From positions 372,001 through 436,000 of the forward strand of contig NZ_SWBP01000002.1 of NCBI RefSeq assembly GCF_005116455.1: DNA of 64,000 nucleotides, given 5' to 3'. This document shows, in pieces, positions 26,460 to 34,636 of this stretch. Within the stretch, counting starts at the first letter, position 1. Every line of letters begins with the position of its first letter. This DNA comes from Pedobacter cryophilus (GTDB lineage: Bacteria; Bacteroidota; Bacteroidia; Sphingobacteriales; Sphingobacteriaceae). Made by a program: the position numbers and the translations under genes. The notes beneath the pieces were generated by a model, which was given only the letters and a program-made list of their open reading frames with translations, ran no database searches and was not told the origin of the DNA.

Positions 26460-28913
26460 ATGGAAACCAATACCCAATTGCAATTGGCCTCAGATTTTGT
26501 TCAGTTTACAGATAGAAATATCTTTTTAACAGGCAAAGCCGGGACAGGAAAAACCACTTTTCTACATAATTTAAGAACACATTGCCCTAAAAGAATGATT
26601 GTGGTTGCACCAACTGGGGTAGCGGCAATTAATGCAAAAGGCAGTACCATTCATTCTTTTTTTCAACTACCTTTTGGTCCTTACGTAGCAAGTCAGGTAA
26701 AAGATGATGCTACAAAAAGTAGTTATAACCGAAAGATGGGGCGGGAGAAAATCAACCTAATTAAGAGTTTAGATTTATTGGTGATTGATGAAATTAGTAT
26801 GGTGCGGGCCGATACTTTAGACGGAATCGATGAGGTTTTACGTCGCTACCGAGACCGTTCTAAGCCTTTTGGTGGTGTTCAATTATTAATGATTGGAGAT
26901 TTACATCAGCTTTCGCCTGTGGTAAAGGATGAGGATTGGCATATCCTAAAAAATTATTATGATAACCTCTATTTTTTTAACAGCAAAGCCTTATTACAAA
27001 CGCAACCCATCAGCATAGAGCTAAAACATATTTACAGGCAATCCGACACTTATTTTATTGATATTCTAAATGCCGTAAGAGAGAATAAAATTGATGTTGA
27101 AACTTTAGAAAAACTAAATAAGCGTTACATCCCCAACTTCAATCCTGATGAAGAAGAGGGCTATATTACCTTAACTTCTCACAATCAATCGGCCAATCAA
27201 ATCAACGAAGAAAAACTCCTGTCCATTAAATTAAAAGAGTATAAATTTAAGGCCGATGTTTCAGGTGATTTTCCTGAATTTTCCTATCCTAATGCTTTTG
27301 AATTGGTTTTTAAAGTAGGCGCTCAAGTCATGTTTGTGAAGAATGATATTTCTAGAGACAAGCTCTATTACAATGGAAAAATAGGGAAGATATTAGAAAT
27401 ACGAGAAGAATTTATCAGAGTAAAATGCCCGGGCGATGCACAAGAAATTGTAGTAGGCAAGGCAGAGTGGGGAAACTACAAGTTCGAATTAAATCCCGAA
27501 ACTAAGGAGATTGAAGAACAGGTAGTGGGCACTTTTTCTCAATATCCCTTAAAACTGGCTTGGGCAATTACCATTCATAAAAGTCAGGGTTTAACTTTTG
27601 AAAGAGCAATTATAGATGCTAACGCAGCTTTTGCACATGGCCAAGTTTATGTGGCTTTAAGCCGATGCAAAAGCTTTGAGGGAATGGTTTTACGCACTCC
27701 AATTAGTTTTAACAGCGTTAAAACAGATGGAACGGTTTCTACTTACACTAAAAATGCGGAGCAAAACGAACCTAATGAAAAGCATTTAACCGATTCTAAA
27801 ATATCTTTTCAGCAAAATTTATTAAATGACTTATTTGATTTCCGCCAAATGAAGTCTGTTTTGTTTCAATGTAAAAAACTTGCCGAAGAAAGTCATCAAG
27901 TGATAAGCTTAGGCTTTTTGGATTTGATTAATCAACTGAGAGAAAAAACAGAAGAAAGTATTTATGCTGTTGCCGATAAGTTTAAAAGGCAAATGGGTGC
28001 TCAGTTACAAGAAAACAGTTTGCCCGAAGAAAATTTGGTACTTCAAGATCGTATTAAAAAAGGCTGTGTTTATTTTATAGATCAACTACAAAATTTAGAA
28101 ACCGATTTAAGTAAAGTAGATTTTGATGCAGATAATAAAGCGGTGAAGAAAAGTATGAATGATGTTTTGGAGCAATTGCAAAAAGAGATTTTTATGAAGC
28201 AAAGCGCACTTAAACTGTGTTCAGATGGTTTTCAAACATTAAGTTATTTAAAAACCAAAGCCAATGCCGAAATTGATTTTAACAATCAGAAACTAAAAGC
28301 CTCGGCAATAGAAAAACCAGCAAAAGCTGTTTCTGGTGTAAATCATCAAGATTTATATCAAATGTTTAAAAAATGGCGTGATGATTTAGCTGCAGAAAAT
28401 AATGTTCCCGTTTATCAGGTTTTACCTCAAAAAGTGCTGACAGATTTAGTGAATAAACTGCCTTCAAATTTTGAAGAGTTGGAAAGTATTAAAGGAATTG
28501 GTAAAGTAAAAGTGAAGCAATATGGTAATGAGTTGCTCACCATGATTGCTGATTTTTGCGAAAGAAAAGATATTTCTCAAACTCCTTTTCAAGTCCTCAT
28601 TAAAACAAAAAGCGAAAAAGTAGATACCAAGAAGTTGAGTTTAGATTTATTTAAAGAAGGCAAAACTGTAACAGAAATAGCCGAAATTAGAGGTTTTACT
28701 GCTTCTACCATAGAAACTCATCTTACGCATTACATAGAAACTGCCGAAGTAAATATTTATGATTTTGTAGATAAAAGCAAAGTAGAAAGAATTCAGGAAT
28801 ACATCTTAGAAAACAAACCGGCTTCTATGAATGATACCAAAGCCGCTTTAGGAAACGATGTTTCTTATGACGAAATTAAAGCGGTAATGAAGTTTTTGGC
28901 TTTGCAGGGATAA
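26460..28913 (+). CDS. Pif1-like helicase with HRDC and RecQ-type C-terminal domains
   Basis: This 817-residue protein begins with a superfamily 1 helicase core: Walker A GKAGTGKTTFL (about residues 25-35), Walker B LLVIDEISMV (about 110), MIGDLHQLSPV, and the C-terminal helicase motif WAITIHKSQGLTFERAIID with YVALSRCKS (about 360-400), as in Pif1/RecD enzymes. After a coiled, charged linker comes an HRDC domain (about 640-710; LTDLVNKLPSNFEELESIKG) and a helix-turn-helix of the HTH_40 type (about 725-765; FKEGKTVTEIAEIRGFTAST), both normally seen in RecQ. It should unwind DNA or resolve structures; the exact role is unknown. Confidence 0.88.
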   Translation: METNTQLQLASDFVQFTDRNIFLTGKAGTGKTTFLHNLRTHCPKRMIVVAPTGVAAINAKGSTIHSFFQLPFGPYVASQVKDDATKSSYNRKMGREKINLIKSLDLLVIDEISMVRADTLDGIDEVLRRYRDRSKPFGGVQLLMIGDLHQLSPVVKDEDWHILKNYYDNLYFFNSKALLQTQPISIELKHIYRQSDTYFIDILNAVRENKIDVETLEKLNKRYIPNFNPDEEEGYITLTSHNQSANQINEEKLLSIKLKEYKFKADVSGDFPEFSYPNAFELVFKVGAQVMFVKNDISRDKLYYNGKIGKILEIREEFIRVKCPGDAQEIVVGKAEWGNYKFELNPETKEIEEQVVGTFSQYPLKLAWAITIHKSQGLTFERAIIDANAAFAHGQVYVALSRCKSFEGMVLRTPISFNSVKTDGTVSTYTKNAEQNEPNEKHLTDSKISFQQNLLNDLFDFRQMKSVLFQCKKLAEESHQVISLGFLDLINQLREKTEESIYAVADKFKRQMGAQLQENSLPEENLVLQDRIKKGCVYFIDQLQNLETDLSKVDFDADNKAVKKSMNDVLEQLQKEIFMKQSALKLCSDGFQTLSYLKTKANAEIDFNNQKLKASAIEKPAKAVSGVNHQDLYQMFKKWRDDLAAENNVPVYQVLPQKVLTDLVNKLPSNFEELESIKGIGKVKVKQYGNELLTMIADFCERKDISQTPFQVLIKTKSEKVDTKKLSLDLFKEGKTVTEIAEIRGFTASTIETHLTHYIETAEVNIYDFVDKSKVERIQEYILENKPASMNDTKAALGNDVSYDEIKAVMKFLALQG

Positions 28914-28952
28914 TCCTTTGTTAGCGTTAAATATCTTAACAGTAATAAATTT

Positions 28953-29534
28953 TCAGTTTTCAATGATAATCTGATGATGCTGTAATAAACCAGCCAAACC
29001 TTGCACTGCAAATTTTGCTTTTTTAATTTGATTTAAATCAGGGTTAAATGAATAATTAAAAGCAGTCCTTAAATCGGCTTTTTCTAAATTGGTGTTTTCA
29101 AATTTAGCATCCAATAAATCACAATTATTAAAATTGACTTCTTTTAAATCAGCTTCGGTAAAATCTACTTCGTGAAGCGTACAGTTTTTAAACCAAGTAT
29201 TTTTCAATTTCAATTGATAAAAGGAAGATAAATTGAGCTTACAATTTTCAAAATCTAAAGCTAATAAGAAGGTATTACAATGGTTAAAATGTAAGCCTAA
29301 AAGTTTGCAATCTTTAAATTTAACCGTTTTAAAAGCAGTTTTACTAAGATTAGCCAAACTTAAATCACAATTATCGAAATCGCAATCTGTAAAAGAAATT
29401 TGATGTAAATCTGCTTTAGCAAAATTACAATTCACAAATTTGCAATGCTCATATTCGCCTTTTGAGAAAGCTTGTTTGCTAAAATCTAAATCTTTAAAAG
29501 TTTGATCTTCAAAAAAGGTTTTTGAGCTGCTCAT
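28953..29534 (-). CDS. Pentapeptide repeat protein
   Basis: This 193-residue protein starts MSSSKTFFEDQTFKDLDF; the ATG at 29534 is preferred to the TTG at 29540. From residue 15 to 165 it repeats five-residue units of the A(D/N)Lxx and CxFxNC type (CKFVNCNFAKADL, CDFDNCDLSLANL, ADLKEVNFNNCDLLDAKFEN), giving a right-handed quadrilateral beta-helix. Some relatives bind DNA gyrase and give quinolone tolerance (Qnr), but no direct evidence places it there. It starts 6 nt after the vapC stop codon and is likely co-transcribed with the toxin-antitoxin pair. Confidence 0.88.
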   Translation of the reverse strand: MSSSKTFFEDQTFKDLDFSKQAFSKGEYEHCKFVNCNFAKADLHQISFTDCDFDNCDLSLANLSKTAFKTVKFKDCKLLGLHFNHCNTFLLALDFENCKLNLSSFYQLKLKNTWFKNCTLHEVDFTEADLKEVNFNNCDLLDAKFENTNLEKADLRTAFNYSFNPDLNQIKKAKFAVQGLAGLLQHHQIIIEN

Positions 29535-29540
29535 AATCAA

Positions 29541-29954
29541 TTAAATTAATTCAACTGCATTATCTGGTGATAAAACTAGAATGTCAGCATCTTTAAAATC
29601 TTTTATATTTCTGGTCACTATTGCATCTAAATTAGGGATCGATTTAGCGGCTAAAATCTGAATAGCATCTTCAAAATCTTTTATATTTGATTTTAAAGCC
29701 TTTTTTAAAATCTGATTATCAATAGCTATAGGATATATGAAATCCATTAAATCATCTAAAATAACTCTCAAACTTTTATCATCAATTTGTTTATTCAGGA
29801 TATAATAAGTAGTGGCAATAGAATGAGAAGAAGTATATAATTCAGCTTTTTTATTATCTGCAGCTCTTAATATTTCTGCAGCATATTTACTAAATGGCTG
29901 TCTATCGGCTAATAAATCAATTAGTATGTTGGTATCTAAAAACAGTTTAATCAT
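29541..29954 (-). CDS. PIN domain ribonuclease, VapC-type toxin
   Basis: This 137-residue PIN domain protein has the acidic active-site pattern: D7 in FLDTNILIDLL, D96 in DFEDAIQ, and TRNIKDFK (114-121) with D119. Such enzymes cleave RNA (often tRNA or rRNA) when freed from the antitoxin. The start codon overlaps the end of the upstream antitoxin gene by 4 nt. All catalytic residues are present, so it is probably active. It is followed directly by a pentapeptide repeat gene. Confidence 0.9.
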   Translation of the reverse strand: MIKLFLDTNILIDLLADRQPFSKYAAEILRAADNKKAELYTSSHSIATTYYILNKQIDDKSLRVILDDLMDFIYPIAIDNQILKKALKSNIKDFEDAIQILAAKSIPNLDAIVTRNIKDFKDADILVLSPDNAVELI

Positions 29955-30202
29955 CTGTTTTTATTTTCTAAGTAAGCTCTTCTTTCAGCCTCTTCATTAA
30001 AATTTTCAGGTAGTTTTACGGCTCCAATTAATCGCTTTAATTTTGGAGAGTATTCCATAGCGCTGTTTTCTTGCCTTTTTTCAGTTAAAGATTTTAAATA
30101 AGTTTCAACTATTTGAGATAAGCTACGTCCAGTATCCTTTGCGTAGTTCTTAGCATGTTCTATAACTTCTTTATCAACAGAAAGGGTGAGTTTATTTGTC
30201 AT
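29951..30202 (-). CDS. Ribbon-helix-helix antitoxin (DUF6364-like)
   Basis: This 83-residue protein begins MTNKLTLSVDKEVIEHAKNYAKDTGRSLSQIVETYL, a beta strand plus two helices of the MetJ/Arc fold that forms the DNA-binding dimer of antitoxins. The C-terminal tail (YSPKLKRLIGAVKLPENFN) should wrap around the PIN toxin. It precedes and overlaps the toxin gene by 4 nt. A perfect 16-bp inverted repeat begins one base upstream of its ATG, the expected autorepression site. Confidence 0.9.
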   Translation of the reverse strand: MTNKLTLSVDKEVIEHAKNYAKDTGRSLSQIVETYLKSLTEKRQENSAMEYSPKLKRLIGAVKLPENFNEEAERRAYLENKNR

Positions 30203-30237
30203 ATCATACGTATATTTAGTATAAATATACGTATGAT
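30203..30237. promoter_or_regulatory. Perfect palindromic operator of the VapBC-like operon
   Basis: ATCATACGTATATTTA (30203-30218) and TAAATATACGTATGAT (30222-30237) are exact inverted repeats around GTA. The palindrome directly abuts the antitoxin start codon at 30202. It contains the nested CATACGTATA motif. It is the likely autorepression site of the ribbon-helix-helix antitoxin, and it leaves no room for a Shine-Dalgarno sequence. Confidence 0.75.
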
Positions 30238-30263
30238 TAATAAAAAAGCAAAATAAATATTAC

Positions 30264-31361
30264 CTAAAGCATCGCCACAAAATCGTCAAATAAATATCTA
30301 GAATCATGCGGACCAGGAGAAGATTCTGGGTGATATTGAACCGAAAATGCTTTTTTTCCTTTCACTCTAATTCCTTCAATAGATTGATCATTTAAATTAA
30401 TATGCGTGATTTCTACTTTATCAGATTTTTTCACCTCATCAGCAATTACACCAAAACCGTGGTTTTGAGAAGTCACCTCGCAATGGTCTTTAATAATGTT
30501 TTTAACCGGGTGGTTTAAACCTCTATGTCCATTAAACATTTTTATTGTGCCAATTCCGTTAGCCTGCGCCAATAACTGGTGACCTAAACAAATTCCAAAC
30601 AAGGGTTTATCTGCTGCCAAAATTTCTTTTACCGTATCAATAGCATAAGGCATTGCAGCCGGGTCGCCTGGGCCATTAGAAATAAAATAACCATTGGGTT
30701 GCCATTTTTCCATTTCTTTAAAAGAAGTTTTTGCAGGGAAAACCTTCGCATAAACACCTCTTTCGGCAAAATTTCTTAAAATATTTTTCTTTACCCCTAA
30801 ATCTAAAACAGCAACTTTAGCCGCCGCATTTTCATCACCAACAAAATAAGGCTCAGTGGTACTTACTAAAGATGAAAGTTCTAAACCATCCATAGAAGGC
30901 ACTTCGCTTAGTTTTTGCTTTAACTCCTCAATATCTAAAATCTCAGAAGAAATAATGGCATTCATAGCACCTTTATCTCTAATATGACGCACAATTTCTC
31001 TCGTATCTACATCAGAAATACCAACAATATGTTCATCCTGAAAATAATCCTGAATAGATTGATCAGCTTGTTTTCTACTAAATGGAATATTAAAATTTTT
31101 ACAAACTAAGCCAGCAATTTTAATACTTTCAGATTCAGATTCGTTTTCATTGATACCGTAATTTCCAATATGTGTGTTGGTGGTCACCATAATTTGTCCA
31201 AAATAAGAAGGATCAGTAAAAACCTCTTGATAACCCGTCATACCGGTATTAAAGCAAATTTCTCCGGTTGTAGTTCCAATTTTTCCGGCTGCCTTGCCAT
31301 AAAAAACTGTTCCATCTGCTAAAAGAAGTACTGCCGGTAATTTGGTGTAGTATGCGTTCAT
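30264..31361 (-). CDS. carA: Carbamoyl-phosphate synthase small subunit
   Basis: This 365-residue subunit hydrolyses glutamine and feeds ammonia to the large subunit to make carbamoyl phosphate for pyrimidines and arginine. The N-terminal domain has LADGTVFYGKAAG and FNTGMTGYQEVFTDPSY. The class I glutamine amidotransferase domain carries the nucleophile in FGICLGHQLLA (about residue 257) and the His-Glu pair in QYHPESSPGPHDS (about 345). It ends 26 nt from the VapBC operator. carB is not in the window. Divergent panB lies 245 nt away. Confidence 0.96.
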   Translation of the reverse strand: MNAYYTKLPAVLLLADGTVFYGKAAGKIGTTTGEICFNTGMTGYQEVFTDPSYFGQIMVTTNTHIGNYGINENESESESIKIAGLVCKNFNIPFSRKQADQSIQDYFQDEHIVGISDVDTREIVRHIRDKGAMNAIISSEILDIEELKQKLSEVPSMDGLELSSLVSTTEPYFVGDENAAAKVAVLDLGVKKNILRNFAERGVYAKVFPAKTSFKEMEKWQPNGYFISNGPGDPAAMPYAIDTVKEILAADKPLFGICLGHQLLAQANGIGTIKMFNGHRGLNHPVKNIIKDHCEVTSQNHGFGVIADEVKKSDKVEITHINLNDQSIEGIRVKGKKAFSVQYHPESSPGPHDSRYLFDDFVAML

Positions 31362-31564
31362 TATTTTTGAATAGCTTTAAAATGATTAAAAATTTGAGAA
31401 ATAGGGGAGGCTAGAATAGTAAGTTTTAAAAAACTCAATTCCGTGATGTGATGTGAGGAAATAAGAATGTTCTTATGTTTCATCTCGGGATGCAAATCTA
31501 GATTATTTAAATGAATTATGACATATAAAGCTTCATTTTAAATTTTAAAGCGCAATCATTTTTC

Positions 31565-31572
31565 TAACTTTG
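31565..31572 (+). promoter_or_regulatory. Putative -7 promoter element of panB
   Basis: TAACTTTG matches TAnnTTTG, 33 nt upstream of the panB start codon. The expected -33 position holds TTTTA rather than TTTG. Confidence 0.45.
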
Positions 31573-31605
31573 GCATCATAAATAAAATAAATCAAAATAT
31601 AAACT

Positions 31606-32421
31606 ATGTCTGTTCACAAAGAAGTCAAAAGAATTACCACACACATATTGCAGGAAATGAAAAATAAAGGCGAGAAAATTGCCATGCTTACTGCTTATGA
31701 TTTTTCTATGGCTCGTGTTGTTGATGAAGGCGGAATAGATATTATTTTAGTCGGCGATTCGGCTTCTATGGTAATGGCAGGACATGAAACCACATTGCCC
31801 ATCACCTTAGATCAAATGATTTACCATGCTGCATCTGTAATTAGAGGCACAAAAAGAGCGTTAGTGGTGGTAGATTTGCCTTTTGGTTCTTACCAAGGAA
31901 ACTCAAAAGAGGCTTTAATTTCGGCCATAAGAATTATGAAAGAAGCAGGTGCTCACGCTGTAAAATTAGAAGGCGGTGCAGAAGTGGCCGAATCTATAGA
32001 ACGTATTGTAGCAGCAGGTATTCCGGTAATGGGCCATTTGGGGTTAACACCTCAATCTATTTATAAATTTGGAACCTACACCGTAAGAGCCAAAGAAGAA
32101 GCTGAAGCGGAGAAGCTAAAATCCGACATACAAAGATTACAAGAAGCAGGTTGTTTCTCCGTGGTTTTAGAGAAAATTCCAGCTTCATTAGCCAAAGAAG
32201 TTACTGCAAGCGTTCATATTCCAACCATCGGAATTGGTGCTGGTCCAAATTGCGACGGACAGGTTTTGGTAGTGAACGATATGATTGGTTTAACTAAAGG
32301 CTTTACTCCAAGGTTTTTACGTCAATATTTAAATATGTTTGATCAAATTAATGGGGCCGTTCAATCTTATATTAAAGATGTGAAAAGTGGCGATTTTCCA
32401 AATGAAAAAGAACAATATTAG
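31606..32421 (+). CDS. panB: 3-methyl-2-oxobutanoate hydroxymethyltransferase
   Basis: This 271-residue enzyme makes ketopantoate from 2-oxoisovalerate and methylene-tetrahydrofolate, the first committed step to pantothenate and coenzyme A. TIM-barrel motifs are present: [36 protein letters not shown] (metal-binding Asp), [17 protein letters not shown] and [14 protein letters not shown]. Length fits. panC and panD are not adjacent. It appears to be a single gene, followed by a repeat element and then the pseudouridine synthase gene. Confidence 0.96.
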   Translation: MSVHKEVKRITTHILQEMKNKGEKIAMLTAYDFSMARVVDEGGIDIILVGDSASMVMAGHETTLPITLDQMIYHAASVIRGTKRALVVVDLPFGSYQGNSKEALISAIRIMKEAGAHAVKLEGGAEVAESIERIVAAGIPVMGHLGLTPQSIYKFGTYTVRAKEEAEAEKLKSDIQRLQEAGCFSVVLEKIPASLAKEVTASVHIPTIGIGAGPNCDGQVLVVNDMIGLTKGFTPRFLRQYLNMFDQINGAVQSYIKDVKSGDFPNEKEQY

Positions 32422-32460
32422 TTTTATTAGAAAAGCAAAACCATCCAAATAAGTTAAGAT

Positions 32461-32531
32461 AGTCCCGCTTTCCGCTCATACTGCACAAAAAGGCATTAGC
32501 CACAGGCCGGTATCTGCTGCAATCGGGTTTA
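32461..32531 (-). repeat. Interspersed repeat element, copy 4
   Basis: Read on the minus strand: TAAACCCGATTGCAGC, ATACCGGCCTGTGGC, TAATGCC, GTGCAGTATGAGCGG and AAAGCGGGACT. It gives the cleanest consensus of both ends and is a short version of copy 2. It lies between panB and the pseudouridine synthase gene. Confidence 0.65.
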
Positions 32532-32553
32532 ATTAACTCAAGGCATTACTACT

Positions 32554-33273
32554 ATGAAACACATGTTAGAACCAGATTTCTACAAAATAACTGATAAAGA
32601 CATTCTTTTTGAAGACAATCATTTAATTGCCGTTTACAAAAAAGCAGGCTGGATTGTTCAAAGTGACGATACCGGAGATCCATCATTAGATGAAATGGTG
32701 AAAGCCTACATTGCCCAAAAGTATGATAAAGCAAATGGCGCATTTTTAGGAGTTGTTCATCGTATAGACCGACCAGTAAGTGGTGTCATTCTTTTTGCTA
32801 AAACTTCTAAGGCTTTAGACCGCATTAATAAAATGTTTAAAGAGCGTGAAATGCACAAAACCTACTGGGCTGTGGTAAGGCAAAAACCATCTCAAATGGA
32901 AGGCACTTTGGTTCATTGGTTGGTTAAAAATCCAAAAAAAAATATCACCACGCCATATAATGAACAAGTTGCCGGAAGCCAAAGGGCCGAGCTTCATTTT
33001 AAAGTTTTAGGTTTTTTAGATGGCTATTATTTGATAGAAGTAGATCCAATTACCGGTCGCCCACATCAAATTAGGGTACAACTTTCTACTTTAGGAAGTC
33101 CTATTGTGGGTGATAATAAATATGGTTATCCAAGAGGAAGTCGTAAAAAAAGCATTTGTTTACACGCCAGAAGATTACAGTTTATTCATCCTGTTAAGAA
33201 AGAGCCAGTAGAAATTTTTGCGCCTTTACCAAAAGATGGCTTTTGGGATAAATTTGAGAGTTTTTCTAAATAA
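32554..33273 (+). CDS. RluA family RNA pseudouridine synthase
   Basis: This 239-residue protein has the RluA catalytic block VVHRIDRPVSGVILFAKTS (Asp near residue 71) and the downstream RPHQIRVQLSTLGSPIVGDNKYG. There is no N-terminal S4 domain, as in the short RluA/RluC-like enzymes. It isomerises specific uridines in rRNA or tRNA; the target cannot be read from the sequence. The start at 32554 is used; an ATG three codons later is also possible. Bacteroidota genomes usually carry several such paralogues. Confidence 0.9.
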   Translation: MKHMLEPDFYKITDKDILFEDNHLIAVYKKAGWIVQSDDTGDPSLDEMVKAYIAQKYDKANGAFLGVVHRIDRPVSGVILFAKTSKALDRINKMFKEREMHKTYWAVVRQKPSQMEGTLVHWLVKNPKKNITTPYNEQVAGSQRAELHFKVLGFLDGYYLIEVDPITGRPHQIRVQLSTLGSPIVGDNKYGYPRGSRKKSICLHARRLQFIHPVKKEPVEIFAPLPKDGFWDKFESFSK

Positions 33274-33320
33274 ATTTTGTAATGCGTTAACGCACATCCA
33301 GATTTTTTTTAAACATTTAG

Positions 33321-33573
33321 CTCTGTGAACTCCGTGTGCTCTGTGGTTAAATTAATATCTAGAAAAAAAATGACTTACTTTATTTTTTTTTAAACTTTAA
33401 ATTTAGTTTTACTTCATATACACAGCCCATTCAAAGCCCTCAGATGAATTAACGTCAATCTTTATATTCGAGAAAATTCGTGTATTCGTGGCAAAGAAAA
33501 ATAATTTTTGAGCCCTTTGCGTTAGAAAATCTACACAAAGTATTTAAACCACAGAGAAACAGAGGGCACAGAG
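33321..33573. repeat. Inverted CACAGAG repeat pair in intergenic DNA
   Basis: CTCTGTG...CTCTGTGGTTAAA (33321-33353) and TTTAAACCACAGAG...CACAGAG (33543-33573) are inverted relative to each other, about 190 nt apart. Between them lie ATTCGTGTATTCGTGG and CTTTGCGTTAG, motifs shared with the repeats at 18908-19109 and 25879-26365. The 354-nt gap between the pseudouridine synthase gene and the CvpA-CAP gene holds no coding frame. GCGTTAACGC at 33285 is a further palindrome. Confidence 0.6.
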
Positions 33574-33627
33574 TAAAATGATAAATTACTCTCCATGTTT
33601 GGTATCAGATCTATTGCGTATTTTGAA

Positions 33628-34587
33628 TTAATTCCTGAAATTTTGTGTAACCATAATTCCGTAAATGCCGCCATCCATAATTCCAATACCTAACCTGCCA
33701 AACTTGGGGTTCAAAATATTTCTTCTATGCCCCGGCGAATTCATTAAACCTATATGCGCAATTTCTACCGTTTGTGCCAATGCCAGGTTTTCGCCAGCAG
33801 TTTTGTAGCTAATCTTATATTTTTTTATCCTATCAAAAGGAGTTTCATTTTCTAAGTTAATATGAGAAAAATAACCTTTTTTAAACATATCGCTAGAATG
33901 CGCTCTGGCTACAGTTACCATTTCAATATCTTTTTCTAATAAACTCAATCCGGCTTTTCTTCTTTCTTTGTTTACAAGTTTGAGTAATTGATTCTCAAAT
34001 TGTTCATTTACCAGAGGATTTGCCACTTTGTAATGCAGGTAAACCGTTTCATCAGATTCGGGCTCAATAGTTAATCTGCTAATAGATTGTTTAATTTCTT
34101 CGCTAATTTCTGGCGCAATCAATTGATCTGCTGATTCTATTTGTTGGGTAAAATAAGAAGCTAAATAACTTTCCCTGGTTTTAGAAGATAAGCCTGGCCA
34201 AAAAGGGATAAAAAGAAAAATTAGTGCTAACAAAGCCGAGTAAAAAACACCTCGGATACTTCCAGGAAATATACCCATACTTTTGTTTAACGGACTTTGA
34301 TGCGTTTTATTGGAGAATATTTTTACTAATCTGTAAGCTACGGCGCCAATTAATAATCTGGTAAGTAAAAGCGTAATAAAAAAAGAAAGTGGAAATAACC
34401 ATCTTTCCATGATTCCAAATTGATCATCTAAAAAGGTAGCAATATATAGGTAAAAAGAAAAAGCTGCCCAAATACTGACAGCTAATTCAACAAGTTCTAA
34501 TAAACCAATGATGAAACCCCTACGCCAGCCATGATAAATGGCTAAAATTATAACGAGAGCTAAAATAAAATCAACATAGTTTAACAT
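33628..34587 (-). CDS. CvpA family membrane domain fused to a CAP (SCP/PR1) domain
   Basis: This 319-residue protein has two parts. Residues 1-125 are a CvpA (colicin V production) domain with about four membrane helices (YVDFILALVIILAIYHGWRRG). Residues 195-319 are a CAP domain of the YkwD type: LVNKERRKAGLSLL, ARAHSSDMFKKGYFSHIN, AGENLALAQ, and NSPGHRRNILNPKFGRLGIGI, with the conserved His and Glu. The CAP domain should lie outside the inner membrane. CvpA proteins are linked to envelope stress; CAP proteins act on cell walls or membranes. The fusion implies a periplasmic envelope role. Confidence 0.88.
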   Translation of the reverse strand: MLNYVDFILALVIILAIYHGWRRGFIIGLLELVELAVSIWAAFSFYLYIATFLDDQFGIMERWLFPLSFFITLLLTRLLIGAVAYRLVKIFSNKTHQSPLNKSMGIFPGSIRGVFYSALLALIFLFIPFWPGLSSKTRESYLASYFTQQIESADQLIAPEISEEIKQSISRLTIEPESDETVYLHYKVANPLVNEQFENQLLKLVNKERRKAGLSLLEKDIEMVTVARAHSSDMFKKGYFSHINLENETPFDRIKKYKISYKTAGENLALAQTVEIAHIGLMNSPGHRRNILNPKFGRLGIGIMDGGIYGIMVTQNFRN

Positions 34588-34636
34588 GATTTTGGCTCAT
34601 GCAAAAAACAATCCAAAAAATGATGTTTAAACAAAT

